Shown here: positions 1-5,755 of the stretch, piece by piece
Layout: the number at the start of each line of letters is the position of its first letter
Position numbering within the stretch: position 1 is the stretch's first letter
From: a virus
DNA length: 38,279 nucleotides
Strand: one strand, 5' to 3'
IMG/VR virus record: IMGVR_UViG_3300020474_001067
Location: 1 to 38,279 of that record
Notes under the pieces: generated by a model
Told to the model about the DNA's origin: nothing
What the model saw: only the letters and a program-made list of their open reading frames with translations
Databases searched by the model: none
Made by a program: the position numbers and the translations under genes

Positions 1-416
1 GCACCTTGTGACCGTGCGCCAGCGTCCGCCACTAAACACTCTTCTTCTCGGGCAGTCAACTTTCCCTCGCCGTCTCCTCCAACACCTCCTAAATTTCTAG
101 TGCCGTCCATAGTGAATTGGTCTTTACGCCACTCACGACGATTTTCATGACCACCACGACCAAAAAATCCTTTCTTTTCTTTATCCAATGATAAAGATTT
201 TTGTGACTCAAGAATAGCAGGATCGTTTGCTTTATATTCTATACTATAACCTTCTTTACCTGCCTCAATTTTATAAGAGGAATAATCTCCCCTCGGAAAA
301 TTAATAACTGGTGCTTCTGGAACTTTAGTTGCATTGATTATATGTCCCAGAACACCGATGTGTGCTACGGCAACAACACCACCAACTCCTAATGCAGTCC
401 ATTTAAAGAAGTTCAT
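1..416 (-). CDS. Membrane-anchored protein of unknown function (partial, runs off left edge)
   Basis: I do not recognise this gene. An open frame starts at ATG 416-414 and stays open to base 1, about 138 codons, so the C-terminus is outside the window. The first 25 or so residues (MNFFKWTALGVGGVVAVAHI) form a single hydrophobic segment that could be a signal anchor. The rest is charged and Gly-rich, with a GRGGHENRREWRKDQF stretch and a GGVGGDGEGKLT stretch. It lies four bases after the stop of the next membrane protein gene, so the two are probably co-transcribed. It could be a phage membrane or virion-associated protein; nothing visible decides this. Confidence 0.65.
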   Translation of the reverse strand, partial: MNFFKWTALGVGGVVAVAHIGVLGHIINATKVPEAPVINFPRGDYSSYKIEAGKEGYSIEYKANDPAILESQKSLSLDKEKKGFFGRGGHENRREWRKDQFTMDGTRNLGGVGGDGEGKLTAREEECLVADAGARSQG

Positions 417-420
417 AAGA

Positions 421-849
421 TTACATCTGGTAAGGTTTTTCTGTTGAAGCAAATCCAATTTGGATTGGTGCTTGTTCGATACGAATAGTTTGAGCAGGTG
501 CAGTTTGTGCTGCTGCTGCAATCAATCTTTCCATATCTGCTTTACTGATACCACCACCATTGCCATTACTTTCTCCTGCTTTCTTTGCTGCCTGGACGCC
601 AAAAGTAGCCAGCACCCCCGTGAAGACACTGGCTATGAAAGTCGGATCTAGTTTTTGCTCTGGTATACCGAGTGCAGGTGGAAGTTTGATGTATGCCAGC
701 GTGAGTATTCCGCCAGACCAAACAAGGATGCCGAGCCTAACAAAAGTAGACAGAATAGCAAGCTGTTCTTCTTTGTCATCTGCTGCTGCCTTTAACTTTC
801 CAAGAATACCCTTCTTTTTGGGTTCTTCTTTTTTGACTTCTTCCGGCAT
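421..849 (-). CDS. Two-segment membrane protein, unknown function
   Basis: 142 residues. The N-terminus is very lysine- and glutamate-rich (MPEEVKKEEPKKKGILGK). It is followed by two hydrophobic segments near residues 32-58 (LAILSTFVRLGILVWSGGIL region) and 68-88 (TFIASVFTGVLATFGVQAA). A soluble tail carries GNGGGISKADMERLIAAAAQ and an Ala/Gln/Ile-rich end. The topology would suit a small holin-like or membrane-associated phage protein, but no family signature is visible and I do not assign one. It sits between the secreted metallopeptidase gene and the truncated gene at the window edge, in the same direction. Confidence 0.7.
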   Translation of the reverse strand: MPEEVKKEEPKKKGILGKLKAAADDKEEQLAILSTFVRLGILVWSGGILTLAYIKLPPALGIPEQKLDPTFIASVFTGVLATFGVQAAKKAGESNGNGGGISKADMERLIAAAAQTAPAQTIRIEQAPIQIGFASTEKPYQM

Positions 850-870
850 TCCATATGGAGCAACGCATCT

Positions 871-1545
871 CTATTTAGAAATATAACCTTCTTTAACTAG
901 ATACTCTCTAGTTAAAGGAGTTGGTTCATATTCAGTCCACATTTGACCAGCAGCACAAGCATTCAATGCATTCATAGTCATACCTTCTGTCTTACCTGCC
1001 CACATTGCTTCCTTCTCCCACGGAATTGCTGCTGGTTGCAATGCATATGCCCTACGTGTCATCTCCTGCCACATCTCAGGAACACTTTCTTCTGGTAGGA
1101 TAAGAGCAATCAAACTATTATCAATCGTTCCTGCCATACAATCTTGTGCAGCGTGCCATCCTTCATGTCGCATCACACTCATTAGGACATGAGGACGACC
1201 CATGAATGTTTTGTTTAGATAGAAGTTATTACTCACAGTATGATAGACACCACGATGTCCTACTGGAAAATACTTCTCATCAGCAAGATATACCCTTACA
1301 CCAACATGATTCAGTGAAGACATCATATGATTGAACTCTTGTGCCACTGAAGTAAATGATTCAGAGTTGTCATAATTTGAGGAGACATCCAACAAACTAT
1401 GCACTTCCTTCACATCATCAGTGCATTCCTGAAGAAGCATACATCCCATAGAATGATTAGTATAATAATCATCCTTTCCAATAGGGTCTGCCATTGCAGG
1501 AGCAGCAAGACATGCTGCCATCAAGGCCATAATAATCTTTTTCAT
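871..1545 (-). CDS. Secreted HExxH zinc metallopeptidase-like protein
   Basis: 224 residues from the chosen ATG at 1545. That start gives a clean signal peptide (MKKIIMALMAACLAAPAMA, then DP), and ATG 1545 falls two bases after the stop of the upstream gene; a longer reading frame to 1596 would overlap that gene. Residues around 120-130 read MRHEGWHAAQDC, an exact HExxH (HEGWH), the zinc-binding and catalytic motif of many metallopeptidases. A third ligand is not certain; glutamates follow in LILPEESVPEMW. Several cysteines (MGCMLLQECTDD, QDCMAG, NACAAG) could form disulfides in an exported protein. Seen: signal peptide and motif. Inferred: a periplasmic or released peptidase made by the phage. 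The target is unknown. Confidence 0.65.
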   Translation of the reverse strand: MKKIIMALMAACLAAPAMADPIGKDDYYTNHSMGCMLLQECTDDVKEVHSLLDVSSNYDNSESFTSVAQEFNHMMSSLNHVGVRVYLADEKYFPVGHRGVYHTVSNNFYLNKTFMGRPHVLMSVMRHEGWHAAQDCMAGTIDNSLIALILPEESVPEMWQEMTRRAYALQPAAIPWEKEAMWAGKTEGMTMNALNACAAGQMWTEYEPTPLTREYLVKEGYISK

Positions 1546-1546
1546 A

Positions 1547-1831
1547 TCAGAAAGGTAGAGCGGGTCCAGTAGTTGTGGGAAGTGGTAGAGCACCACCAGT
1601 GGCAGCAGGCATACCTATAGCACCACCAGTAGCACTAGGAAGTTCTGGCATTGCAGAATCCATCATTCCAGGTAGAGCACCAGCAATTGCTTCTGATGCT
1701 GCTGCTGCGATTTGATTTTTTGCATTCTCAATAATAGAATCCTTATTGAGATATAGTGCGGTGCCTCCACCGATGATACCTGCAGTTCCTACAAATGATA
1801 GGACTGCTAAAACATTAATTACTTTTTGCAT
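1547..1831 (-). CDS. Small membrane protein with Ala/Gly/Pro-rich repeat tail
   Basis: 94 residues. One N-terminal hydrophobic segment (VINVLAVLSFVGTAGIIGGGTALYL, about residues 4-28) is followed by an amphipathic stretch and a low-complexity tail. The tail has near-repeats, GGAIGMPAATGGALPLP, with ATGGA occurring twice. Its start overlaps the preceding gene by 17 bases and its stop is one base before the metallopeptidase ATG, so the three genes are tightly coupled. No family recognised. The tail looks like a flexible linker, possibly a small anchored lipoprotein-like or spanin-like protein, but this is only a guess. Confidence 0.65.
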   Translation of the reverse strand: MQKVINVLAVLSFVGTAGIIGGGTALYLNKDSIIENAKNQIAAAASEAIAGALPGMMDSAMPELPSATGGAIGMPAATGGALPLPTTTGPALPF

Positions 1832-2036
1832 AATACGCCTCGTAGTATTTGGTAATGCCGTTACAATTTACATTGCCTTGAGATACCCAGTCATGGGCAC
1901 ACTCGTATATAGATTGATTAGTATACTTTGATTTTCTTGTGTTGTCAAGTTCAACACCATACCTACTTAACAAAATGAGAAGAGCTTGTTCTCTGAGTTT
2001 CAGTTTCTCTTTACTGTACCTCCAATCATCAACCAT
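1815..2036 (-). CDS. Small conserved-looking hypothetical protein
   Basis: 73 residues from ATG 2036 (MVDDWRYSKEKLKLREQALL). A longer frame to 2078 would overlap the upstream gene by 50 bases, while ATG 2036 overlaps it by only 8, the usual spacing here. The protein is mostly helical and charged, with RYGVELD, a tyrosine-rich end and two cysteines. No membrane segment or known motif is visible. A good sigma70-like promoter lies inside this gene at 1920-1948 and would serve the next two genes. Confidence 0.6.
   Translation of the reverse strand: MVDDWRYSKEKLKLREQALLILLSRYGVELDNTRKSKYTNQSIYECAHDWVSQGNVNCNGITKYYEAYYAKSN
1920..1948 (-). promoter_or_regulatory. Sigma70-like promoter inside the 73-residue gene
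   Basis: On the minus strand TTGACA (1948-1943), 17 bases, TATACT (1925-1920, 5/6). It would start about 80 bases before the 94-residue membrane protein and drive the secreted metallopeptidase. It is in coding sequence, so confidence is limited. Confidence 0.4.
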
Positions 2037-2439
2037 GAATATTCTCCGATCCTCCTTGGAAGTTTTCTGACCCACCAACTGGGTCTAACTGAGTTGTAGT
2101 CTTACCACACTTGGTTGCCATATCATACATCACTTCATGGATGTTGTCAGGTTCTTTGGGGTCTTGCCACTCAGGACACAACCACCATCCATCATGAGGA
2201 TCATCGTTGATGTGTTCATACTCTAGTTGTTTTTCTGATTTCACGGGTTCTCCAAACCAAGGATCATTTTTTAAAACTTTTGGTGCAGGAATACCAACAT
2301 AAGGACTATATCCATGACTGAAGTGTCCTGGTCCACATTCAAATAAAGGTGCTTCTAAGTCATCAATAGTACATTTAACTTCTTTCTGTTTAGTAAATCC
2401 TAAAATATTCTTAAGAGTATCTGTAAGTGTATTAATCAT
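2029..2439 (-). CDS. Hypothetical protein with duplicated GGSEN tail
   Basis: 136 residues, acidic, Pro/Trp-rich and not recognised. The middle reads HDGWWLCPEWQDPKEPDNIHEVMYDMATKCGK. The extreme C-terminus contains a small tandem duplication, VGGSENFQ followed by GGSENIH, encoded by near-identical DNA just before the stop. It starts inside the last codons of the lysozyme-like gene (ATGA overlap at 2436-2439) and its end overlaps the next start by 8 bases. No catalytic motif or membrane segment is visible. Confidence 0.65.
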   Translation of the reverse strand: MINTLTDTLKNILGFTKQKEVKCTIDDLEAPLFECGPGHFSHGYSPYVGIPAPKVLKNDPWFGEPVKSEKQLEYEHINDDPHDGWWLCPEWQDPKEPDNIHEVMYDMATKCGKTTTQLDPVGGSENFQGGSENIHG

Positions 2440-3011
2440 GCCAGTACAAGTTTTTTTGTGTAGTCGTATGCGTAAAGTTCTCTGTTACCTTTGATTCCCC
2501 ATCCCAACCAATAGTATGCAGGAACCATGTATTGGTGGACAGTTTTACCACTGCCCTCAAATTCAGGGAGGTAGCGTTGGAAGATGTTCTCGTTAATCAT
2601 ATAGCGAGTCTGACCTTCTAGAGTGCTGGGGTCACAATCGAATTTATTACAAAATCTCCCAAGATTATCATAACGATTAACGCTGGTCCACTGAATCAAA
2701 CCATACCCACCAACAAGACAGTCCTCATAATTTACCCGAGTACCACCTTCACAGATGTTGGAGATGAACTTAGATTCCTGTTTGATGTTACCCATGATCG
2801 TTGCTAAGGCATTACGATCTGTAATTCTTGTTTTGTCTTGTAGTTGTTCAAGAACATACTTTTCTTCTGGAGTGCAATCTTCACACTTCCAAGTAGGTAC
2901 ATAGGGTTCTACAGGAATACTCACAACTTCTTTCTCCATCTCTACAGCCTTAGTAGCGCATGAAGCACTAAGAAGTATCAAAGAAGTATAAGCAGCGATT
3001 CGGCCAAGCAT
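2436..3011 (-). CDS. Lipoprotein with phage tail lysozyme-like domain
   Basis: 191 residues. The N-terminus (MLGRIAAYTSLILLSASCATK) is a signal peptide with a lipobox (SASC), so the mature protein is predicted to be a lipoprotein. Residues 70-170 contain NIKQESKF, then GGYGLIQWTSVNRYDNL, the pattern of the phage tail lysozyme family: a catalytic-type Glu in a helix, then G-L-x-Q-W with Arg. Known of the family: cleavage of peptidoglycan glycan strands. Inferred here: an envelope-anchored muralytic enzyme acting in lysis, or in remodelling the wall from inside the cell, rather than a tail protein. It is preceded by its own promoter and hairpin at 3013-3067. Confidence 0.75.
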   Translation of the reverse strand: MLGRIAAYTSLILLSASCATKAVEMEKEVVSIPVEPYVPTWKCEDCTPEEKYVLEQLQDKTRITDRNALATIMGNIKQESKFISNICEGGTRVNYEDCLVGGYGLIQWTSVNRYDNLGRFCNKFDCDPSTLEGQTRYMINENIFQRYLPEFEGSGKTVHQYMVPAYYWLGWGIKGNRELYAYDYTKKLVLA

Positions 3012-3012
3012 T

Positions 3013-3036
3013 AAAAAGGGGGTGCGTAGTACCCCC
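3013..3036 (-). terminator. GC-rich hairpin plus T run before the lysozyme-like gene
   Basis: On the minus strand GGGGGT pairs with ACCCCC around the loop ACTACGC and is followed by TTTTT, a textbook intrinsic terminator. It sits 28 bases after the stop of the 47-residue gene, so it can end the hli operon transcript. It also lies directly between the -10 box at 3039-3044 and the lysozyme ATG at 3011. A transcript started there would begin with this hairpin. Confidence 0.75.
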
Positions 3037-3038
3037 GA

Positions 3039-3067
3039 ATTATAAACTCTTTTGTTTTCTGTGTCAA
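3039..3067 (-). promoter_or_regulatory. Sigma70-type promoter for the lysozyme-like operon
   Basis: On the minus strand a perfect -35 TTGACA (3067-3062) is followed, after 17 bases, by a perfect -10 TATAAT (3044-3039). The stop codon of the 47-residue gene lies inside the -35 hexamer. It shares the CTTGACA-AGAAA neighbourhood with the promoters at 4103 and 20521. With the following hairpin it forms a promoter plus stem-loop unit like the mobile PeSL cassettes described in T4-type phages. Confidence 0.75.
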
Positions 3068-3207
3068 GAGGGTGACGGTGCGTAAACTGGTGTCATCATC
3101 CCTCCGTCTGGTGGTCCATCATCATCTTCATTAGTTTCTATGAAGAGGAGCATAAAGAATAGGGGTGCTAAGAAAAAAATAGTTGCCTGTGCCCATTCTA
3201 TACTCAT
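3064..3207 (-). CDS. 47-residue single-span membrane protein, end of hli operon
   Basis: The frame reads MSIEWAQATIFFLAPLFFML and continues to a soluble acidic tail (ETNEDDDGPPDGG) ending MTPVYAPSPS. One membrane segment spans about residues 8-23. The ATG at 3207 overlaps the stop of the preceding 21-residue gene as ATGA, which supports it as a real coupled gene. No family recognised. As the last of seven coupled small genes containing two Hli proteins, it may act in the thylakoid or cytoplasmic membrane (inference). Confidence 0.6.
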   Translation of the reverse strand: MSIEWAQATIFFLAPLFFMLLFIETNEDDDGPPDGGMMTPVYAPSPS

Positions 3208-3269
3208 GAGTTTCTAACTGCTGCGCCAATTGGAATAAGAAACAGCAGTGCTGCTACTACAAATCCCAT
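3204..3269 (-). CDS. 21-residue hydrophobic microprotein in hli operon
   Basis: The whole product is MGFVVAALLFLIPIGAAVRN plus a final S, a single membrane span. Its ATG shares one base with the stop of the short Hli gene (TGATG) and its stop overlaps the next ATG (ATGA). The case for coding is this double overlap and the clean span. The size resembles tiny photosystem or cytochrome b6f subunits, but I cannot match it to one. It may be an accessory membrane peptide; alternatively it is a chance open frame used only for translational coupling. Confidence 0.45.
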   Translation of the reverse strand: MGFVVAALLFLIPIGAAVRNS

Positions 3270-3376
3270 CACCAAATACCTGGAATGATTTGTCCTGTTG
3301 TTGCATAACTACCCATTGCGGCAATGACTCCGATCATTGCTGCCCAACCATTAATCCGTTCTGCGTTTTCGTTCAT
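3269..3376 (-). CDS. hli: Short high-light-inducible protein (Hli)
   Basis: 35 residues, MNENAERINGWAAMIGVIAAMG then SYATTGQIIPGIW. It carries the Hli / one-helix chlorophyll-binding core (AERINGWAAMIGVIAA, variant of ExxNGRxAMxGF), with Glu and Asn of the chlorophyll-binding pair present and Trp in place of Arg. The ATTGQIIPGI ending is typical of the short marine picocyanobacterial Hli type. Known of the family: thylakoid membrane proteins that bind pigment and protect photosystem II under stress. Its start overlaps the preceding stop (ATGA). It is too short to appear in long-ORF scans. Confidence 0.85.
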   Translation of the reverse strand: MNENAERINGWAAMIGVIAAMGSYATTGQIIPGIW

Positions 3377-3522
3377 TTTTCTAGTTCCTGTGTTTTGTTG
3401 TAAATGATAATTTTGCTTCCATCATGACTAAACATCAGTTCGTCATCATGATCCCAGCAAAGTTCTTCGTATAAAGCATTGAGTTTCTCCATGTCATCAT
3501 AGAGAGCATTGGGATCAGGCAT
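3373..3522 (-). CDS. 49-residue acidic soluble protein in hli operon
   Basis: Reads MPDPNALYDDMEKLNALYEE then LCWDHDDELMFSHDGSK and IIIYNKTQELEK. It is acidic with no membrane segment, one cysteine, and an amphipathic N-terminal helix. It starts 22 bases after the 75-residue gene and ends in an ATGA overlap with the short hli gene. No family recognised. It is the only soluble member of the operon and could be a regulator or a partner of the small membrane proteins. Confidence 0.6.
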   Translation of the reverse strand: MPDPNALYDDMEKLNALYEELCWDHDDELMFSHDGSKIIIYNKTQELEK

Positions 3523-3544
3523 AATAATTAGAAATGTTTTCTAT

Positions 3545-3772
3545 CTATTCGCCTTCACTCAATACGAAGTAGAATTTGCTTTGGTCTACTGGTGCATTCT
3601 CATAAGACGAAATGTCACCATACTGTTTGTGGTCTTTGTAACCTACCATACGACCCTTCGTATTTTGAAGAGCTGACATGAAGACTACGAAAAAGAATAC
3701 TGCTGGCGCACCGACAAGCAGTGCTCCTCCAATTACATAATAAGTCAGAATTTCAAGTAGAGAGTTTTCCAT
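3545..3772 (-). CDS. 75-residue membrane protein in hli operon
   Basis: An N-terminal region (ENSLLEILTYYVIGGALLVGAPAVFFFVVFMSAL, residues 2-36) is long enough for one long or two short membrane spans. It is followed by a basic then tyrosine-rich soluble tail (GYKDHKQYGDISSYENAP) ending in acidic residues. Its ATG overlaps the stop of the preceding 28-residue gene by one base. I do not recognise a family. Its position between two Hli genes suggests a membrane role during infection in light (inference). Confidence 0.7.
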   Translation of the reverse strand: MENSLLEILTYYVIGGALLVGAPAVFFFVVFMSALQNTKGRMVGYKDHKQYGDISSYENAPVDQSKFYFVLSEGE

Positions 3773-3858
3773 CAGTAGGTTTCTGAAAGTTGTTCCACAG
3801 TATAACCGAGCAGACAGAAAAAAGCAACTGTCGTGACGGTGAAGATAATTTCAGTCAT
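3772..3858 (-). CDS. 28-residue single-span microprotein in hli operon
   Basis: The product is MTEIIFTVTTVAFFCLLGYT followed by VEQLSETY: a short N-terminus, one membrane span and a small acidic tail. Its ATG overlaps the stop of the full-length hli gene (TGATG) and its stop overlaps the next ATG in the same way. The paired overlaps and clean span support it. Size and layout recall small photosystem subunits, but no identity can be claimed. Confidence 0.5.
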   Translation of the reverse strand: MTEIIFTVTTVAFFCLLGYTVEQLSETY

Positions 3859-4076
3859 CAGAATCCGAAGACACCAAAGAAAAATACACTACCGGAAGTA
3901 GCATAAGAGATAACAGCAGCAACAAATCCAAGCATAGCAGTGCGTCCATTTAGTTTCTCTGCTTTCTCAGCATAGGTTTCATAACCATAACGCTTTGCTG
4001 CAGTCTCATCAATATACATACGTGGTTCGGTGGCCCACATATTTGTGCGTCCGCCATCTTCTGTCGTTACAGTCAT
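3858..4076 (-). CDS. hli: High-light-inducible protein (Hli)
   Basis: 72 residues. The C-terminal half holds AEKLNGRTAMLGFVAAVISY, an exact ExxNGRxAMxGF chlorophyll-binding motif of the Hli / LHC-like family, followed by a Phe-rich end (SGSVFFFGVFGF). The N-terminal extension is hydrophilic. Known role: binding chlorophyll and carotenoid and protecting photosystem II; cyanophages carry it to keep host photosynthesis running. It is the first gene of a seven-gene coupled operon and has its own strong promoter at 4103-4132. Confidence 0.93.
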   Translation of the reverse strand: MTVTTEDGGRTNMWATEPRMYIDETAAKRYGYETYAEKAEKLNGRTAMLGFVAAVISYATSGSVFFFGVFGF

Positions 4077-4102
4077 TTACCTTTTGTTTCATAACTTTAC
4101 AT

Positions 4103-4132
4103 ATTATATAGTAATGTTAAGATTTCTGTCAA
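4103..4132 (-). promoter_or_regulatory. Sigma70-type promoter of the hli operon
   Basis: On the minus strand TTGACA (4132-4127) is followed by an 18-base spacer and TATAAT (4108-4103), with the start codon 27 bases beyond. Both hexamers are perfect. The sequence CTTGACAGAAA is shared with the promoter at 20521-20550, which suggests a common early or middle promoter class read by host RNA polymerase. Confidence 0.8.
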
Positions 4133-4161
4133 GCCCCTTTTCTTAAGATTTCCAGTTTTCT

Positions 4162-5136
4162 TTAGATTTCAGAGATTGTTTCTACAGCAGCAAGGGACTT
4201 CTGTCTCAGATTCTCAGGCAGAGGAACGAATCCAAGACTATCTGACAGGGCCTGTGACTCTTCACTCAACATATACCGGAGCATATCCTTGACACCAGTT
4301 CTAGATTCAGGGTACGCAAGAATCCATGTCAGAGAGACAATAGGATATGCATTGGCACCAGCAGGGTTAGCATCAGTACCACGAAGTTTATCATCAAGAA
4401 CAATCTTACTCAGACCAGCAGCAGATGTTTCAGCATTTGCCGTGACATAATTACCTGCCTTGTTCTGTAATTTTACTTGAGTGAGTTTGGGATTCTTGGA
4501 ATAGTCATAGTTCATATATCCAATAGCACCATCCTGTTGGATTACTTGAGCAGCGACACCAGAGTTGCCCTTGGCACCCACACCAACAGGCCACTTGACC
4601 GATTTAGCAGTGCCCAATTTTTCCTTCCACTCAGGAGAGAATGCTGCCAGGGAGTTGGTGAATCCCTTGGTGGTTCCTGAACCATCAGAACGATGAACCA
4701 CTAAAATATTTTTATCCTCACACCCAAACTCTGACCAGTTAGTAATCTTACCCATGAAGACATCAGCAAGTTGGGTCTGTGTCATCTTGGCTTCACATCC
4801 TTTATTGTTATAGGCAGGAACGATTGCCCCACCGGTCATTGGGATCTGAACCATTCCACCCTCAGGAATCTTTGAGTCCTTTACAGCAGCATCTGAGGCA
4901 CCGAAATCAATGGTCTGAGCATTATACTGACGTACTCCAGCACCACTACCAACAGCCTGGTAGTTAACCCTATTACCTGTTGCCTGTGAATATCTAGTAA
5001 ACCATGCTTGATACAGGGTAGCAGGGAATGTAGCACCTGCTGCATCTAATCTGAATGTAGTATTATCTGATCCACTGCCACAGGCAACCATCAGAGGAGT
5101 GACAGCAGCGATTGTTGCGATTGCTTTGAGTTTCAT
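4162..5136 (-). CDS. pstS: Periplasmic phosphate-binding protein PstS
   Basis: 324 residues. The N-terminus ends in a lipobox-like MVAC at residues 16-19, predicting a lipoprotein in the periplasm. Phosphate-binding landmarks are in order: DAAGATFPATLYQAW near the start, DFGASDAAV, IPMTGGAIVPAYN, HRSDGSGTTKGFTNSL and VGVGAKGNSGVAAQVIQQ with GAIGYMNYDY. This is the PstS layout at the usual length. Known role: captures phosphate for the PstABC transporter. In cyanophages pstS is a recurrent host-derived gene thought to raise phosphate uptake in infected cells. No pstA, pstB or pstC is present, so it must use the host transporter. A Pho-box-like region lies upstream. Confidence 0.95.
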   Translation of the reverse strand: MKLKAIATIAAVTPLMVACGSGSDNTTFRLDAAGATFPATLYQAWFTRYSQATGNRVNYQAVGSGAGVRQYNAQTIDFGASDAAVKDSKIPEGGMVQIPMTGGAIVPAYNNKGCEAKMTQTQLADVFMGKITNWSEFGCEDKNILVVHRSDGSGTTKGFTNSLAAFSPEWKEKLGTAKSVKWPVGVGAKGNSGVAAQVIQQDGAIGYMNYDYSKNPKLTQVKLQNKAGNYVTANAETSAAGLSKIVLDDKLRGTDANPAGANAYPIVSLTWILAYPESRTGVKDMLRYMLSEESQALSDSLGFVPLPENLRQKSLAAVETISEI

Positions 5137-5155
5137 TTTAGTAAAAAAACTTTTT

Positions 5156-5190
5156 TATATAGAGACATTTAATACAATTTTAACCATTAA
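5156..5190 (-). promoter_or_regulatory. pstS promoter with Pho-box-like TTAA repeats
   Basis: On the minus strand upstream of pstS, GGTTAAAATTG and TATTAAATG place two TTAA cores 11 bases apart, with a third (TTTAATGG) seven bases before. About 10 bases later comes TATATA (5161-5156), a plausible -10 with no -35 in front. This is the layout expected if a PhoB-type activator replaces the -35. Cyanobacterial Pho boxes are built from TTAA-centred direct repeats. Functional use of the site is inferred. Confidence 0.4.
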
Positions 5191-5215
5191 AAAGGGGACC
5201 CTCGTCAGGATCCCC
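5189..5215 (-). terminator. Intrinsic terminator after the beta-barrel gene
   Basis: On the minus strand GGGGATCC pairs with GGGTCCCC (one G-T wobble) around the loop TGACGA, followed by TTTTT. It ends the transcript of the 122-residue exported protein before the pstS promoter begins. Confidence 0.8.
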
Positions 5216-5216
5216 G

Positions 5217-5230
5217 AACATCTAGATGTT
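5217..5230. repeat. Perfect 14-base palindrome AACATCTAGATGTT
   Basis: Seven bases on each side pair exactly. It lies between the stop of the exported beta-barrel gene (5247) and its terminator. It could extend the terminator fold or be a protein-binding site; neither is shown. Confidence 0.4.
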
Positions 5231-5246
5231 TAGTTTATATGAACAA

Positions 5247-5615
5247 TCAGAAGTTGTACTTGACGCCCAACTTACCACCCAGACCGAAGTCATCATCGTC
5301 GTCTGCAGTCAGGAAGGAGAGCTCACCATATACTCCGAGGGCATCGGAAACGGGGAGTCCAACTCCTGCTTTACCAGAGAACTGGGTGTCAGTTTCTTCA
5401 CCGTCAACAGCGACGATTGCAGGTCCAGCCTGCACGTAGTAAGAAGCAGTACCTGCTTCGCCTTCAAAACCTACGTGAAGGTCTGTCGTGGCAGCAGTGT
5501 AATCATCGCCAACCCAACCTGCATTTGTCTCTACGTTGACGTAGGGACCGGCTAGGGCAGCAGCTGGAGCAAGAGCAATTGCAGCGGCAGCTGCAGCGAT
5601 AGTCGTTTTAAACAT
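5247..5615 (-). CDS. Exported beta-barrel / porin-like protein
   Basis: 122 residues with a strong Sec signal peptide (MFKTTIAAAAAAIALAP, cleavage after AALA before GPYVN). The mature part alternates polar and hydrophobic residues in short strands (AGPYVNVETNAGWVG, DLHVGFEGEAG, SYYVQAGPAIVAV, FSGKAGVGLPV, GVYGELSFL, GGKLGVKYNF) and ends in aromatic Phe, the usual outer-membrane barrel signal. A DDDDD run sits in one loop. Inferred: a small outer-membrane or virion-surface barrel. It has a late promoter, a long leader with two hairpins and its own terminator, so it is an independent late unit. Whether it enters the outer membrane or the virion is unknown. Confidence 0.75.
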   Translation of the reverse strand: MFKTTIAAAAAAIALAPAAALAGPYVNVETNAGWVGDDYTAATTDLHVGFEGEAGTASYYVQAGPAIVAVDGEETDTQFSGKAGVGLPVSDALGVYGELSFLTADDDDDFGLGGKLGVKYNF

Positions 5616-5635
5616 TTGTTTTACCTTTAGTTACT

Positions 5636-5678
5636 TGCGGAATGGATACCCGCAGATGAATAGGGACTCGACTGTCCC
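5636..5678 (-). promoter_or_regulatory. Two hairpins in the leader of the beta-barrel gene
   Basis: Between the late promoter and the ATG at 5615 the leader is about 100 bases, unusually long for this genome. It holds two small perfect stems: GGGAC/GTCCC with loop AGTCGA (5663-5678) and TGCGG/CCGCA with a nine-base loop (5636-5654), minus-strand sense. They could stabilise the mRNA or control translation. Confidence 0.4.
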
Positions 5679-5725
5679 GTTTGTTTCCTTTTGTTACTTT
5701 AATTACTGAAAGACAAAAGGTTAAG

Positions 5726-5733
5726 TATTTATA
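5726..5733 (-). promoter_or_regulatory. T4-type late promoter TATAAATA
   Basis: On the minus strand the exact late consensus TATAAATA sits 110 bases before the beta-barrel ATG. TTGACA occurs 20 bases further upstream (5759-5754), so an additional sigma70 contribution is possible but its -10 spacing is poor. Confidence 0.7.
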
Positions 5734-5755
5734 TTACTCGAAGTTTCGTAATATG

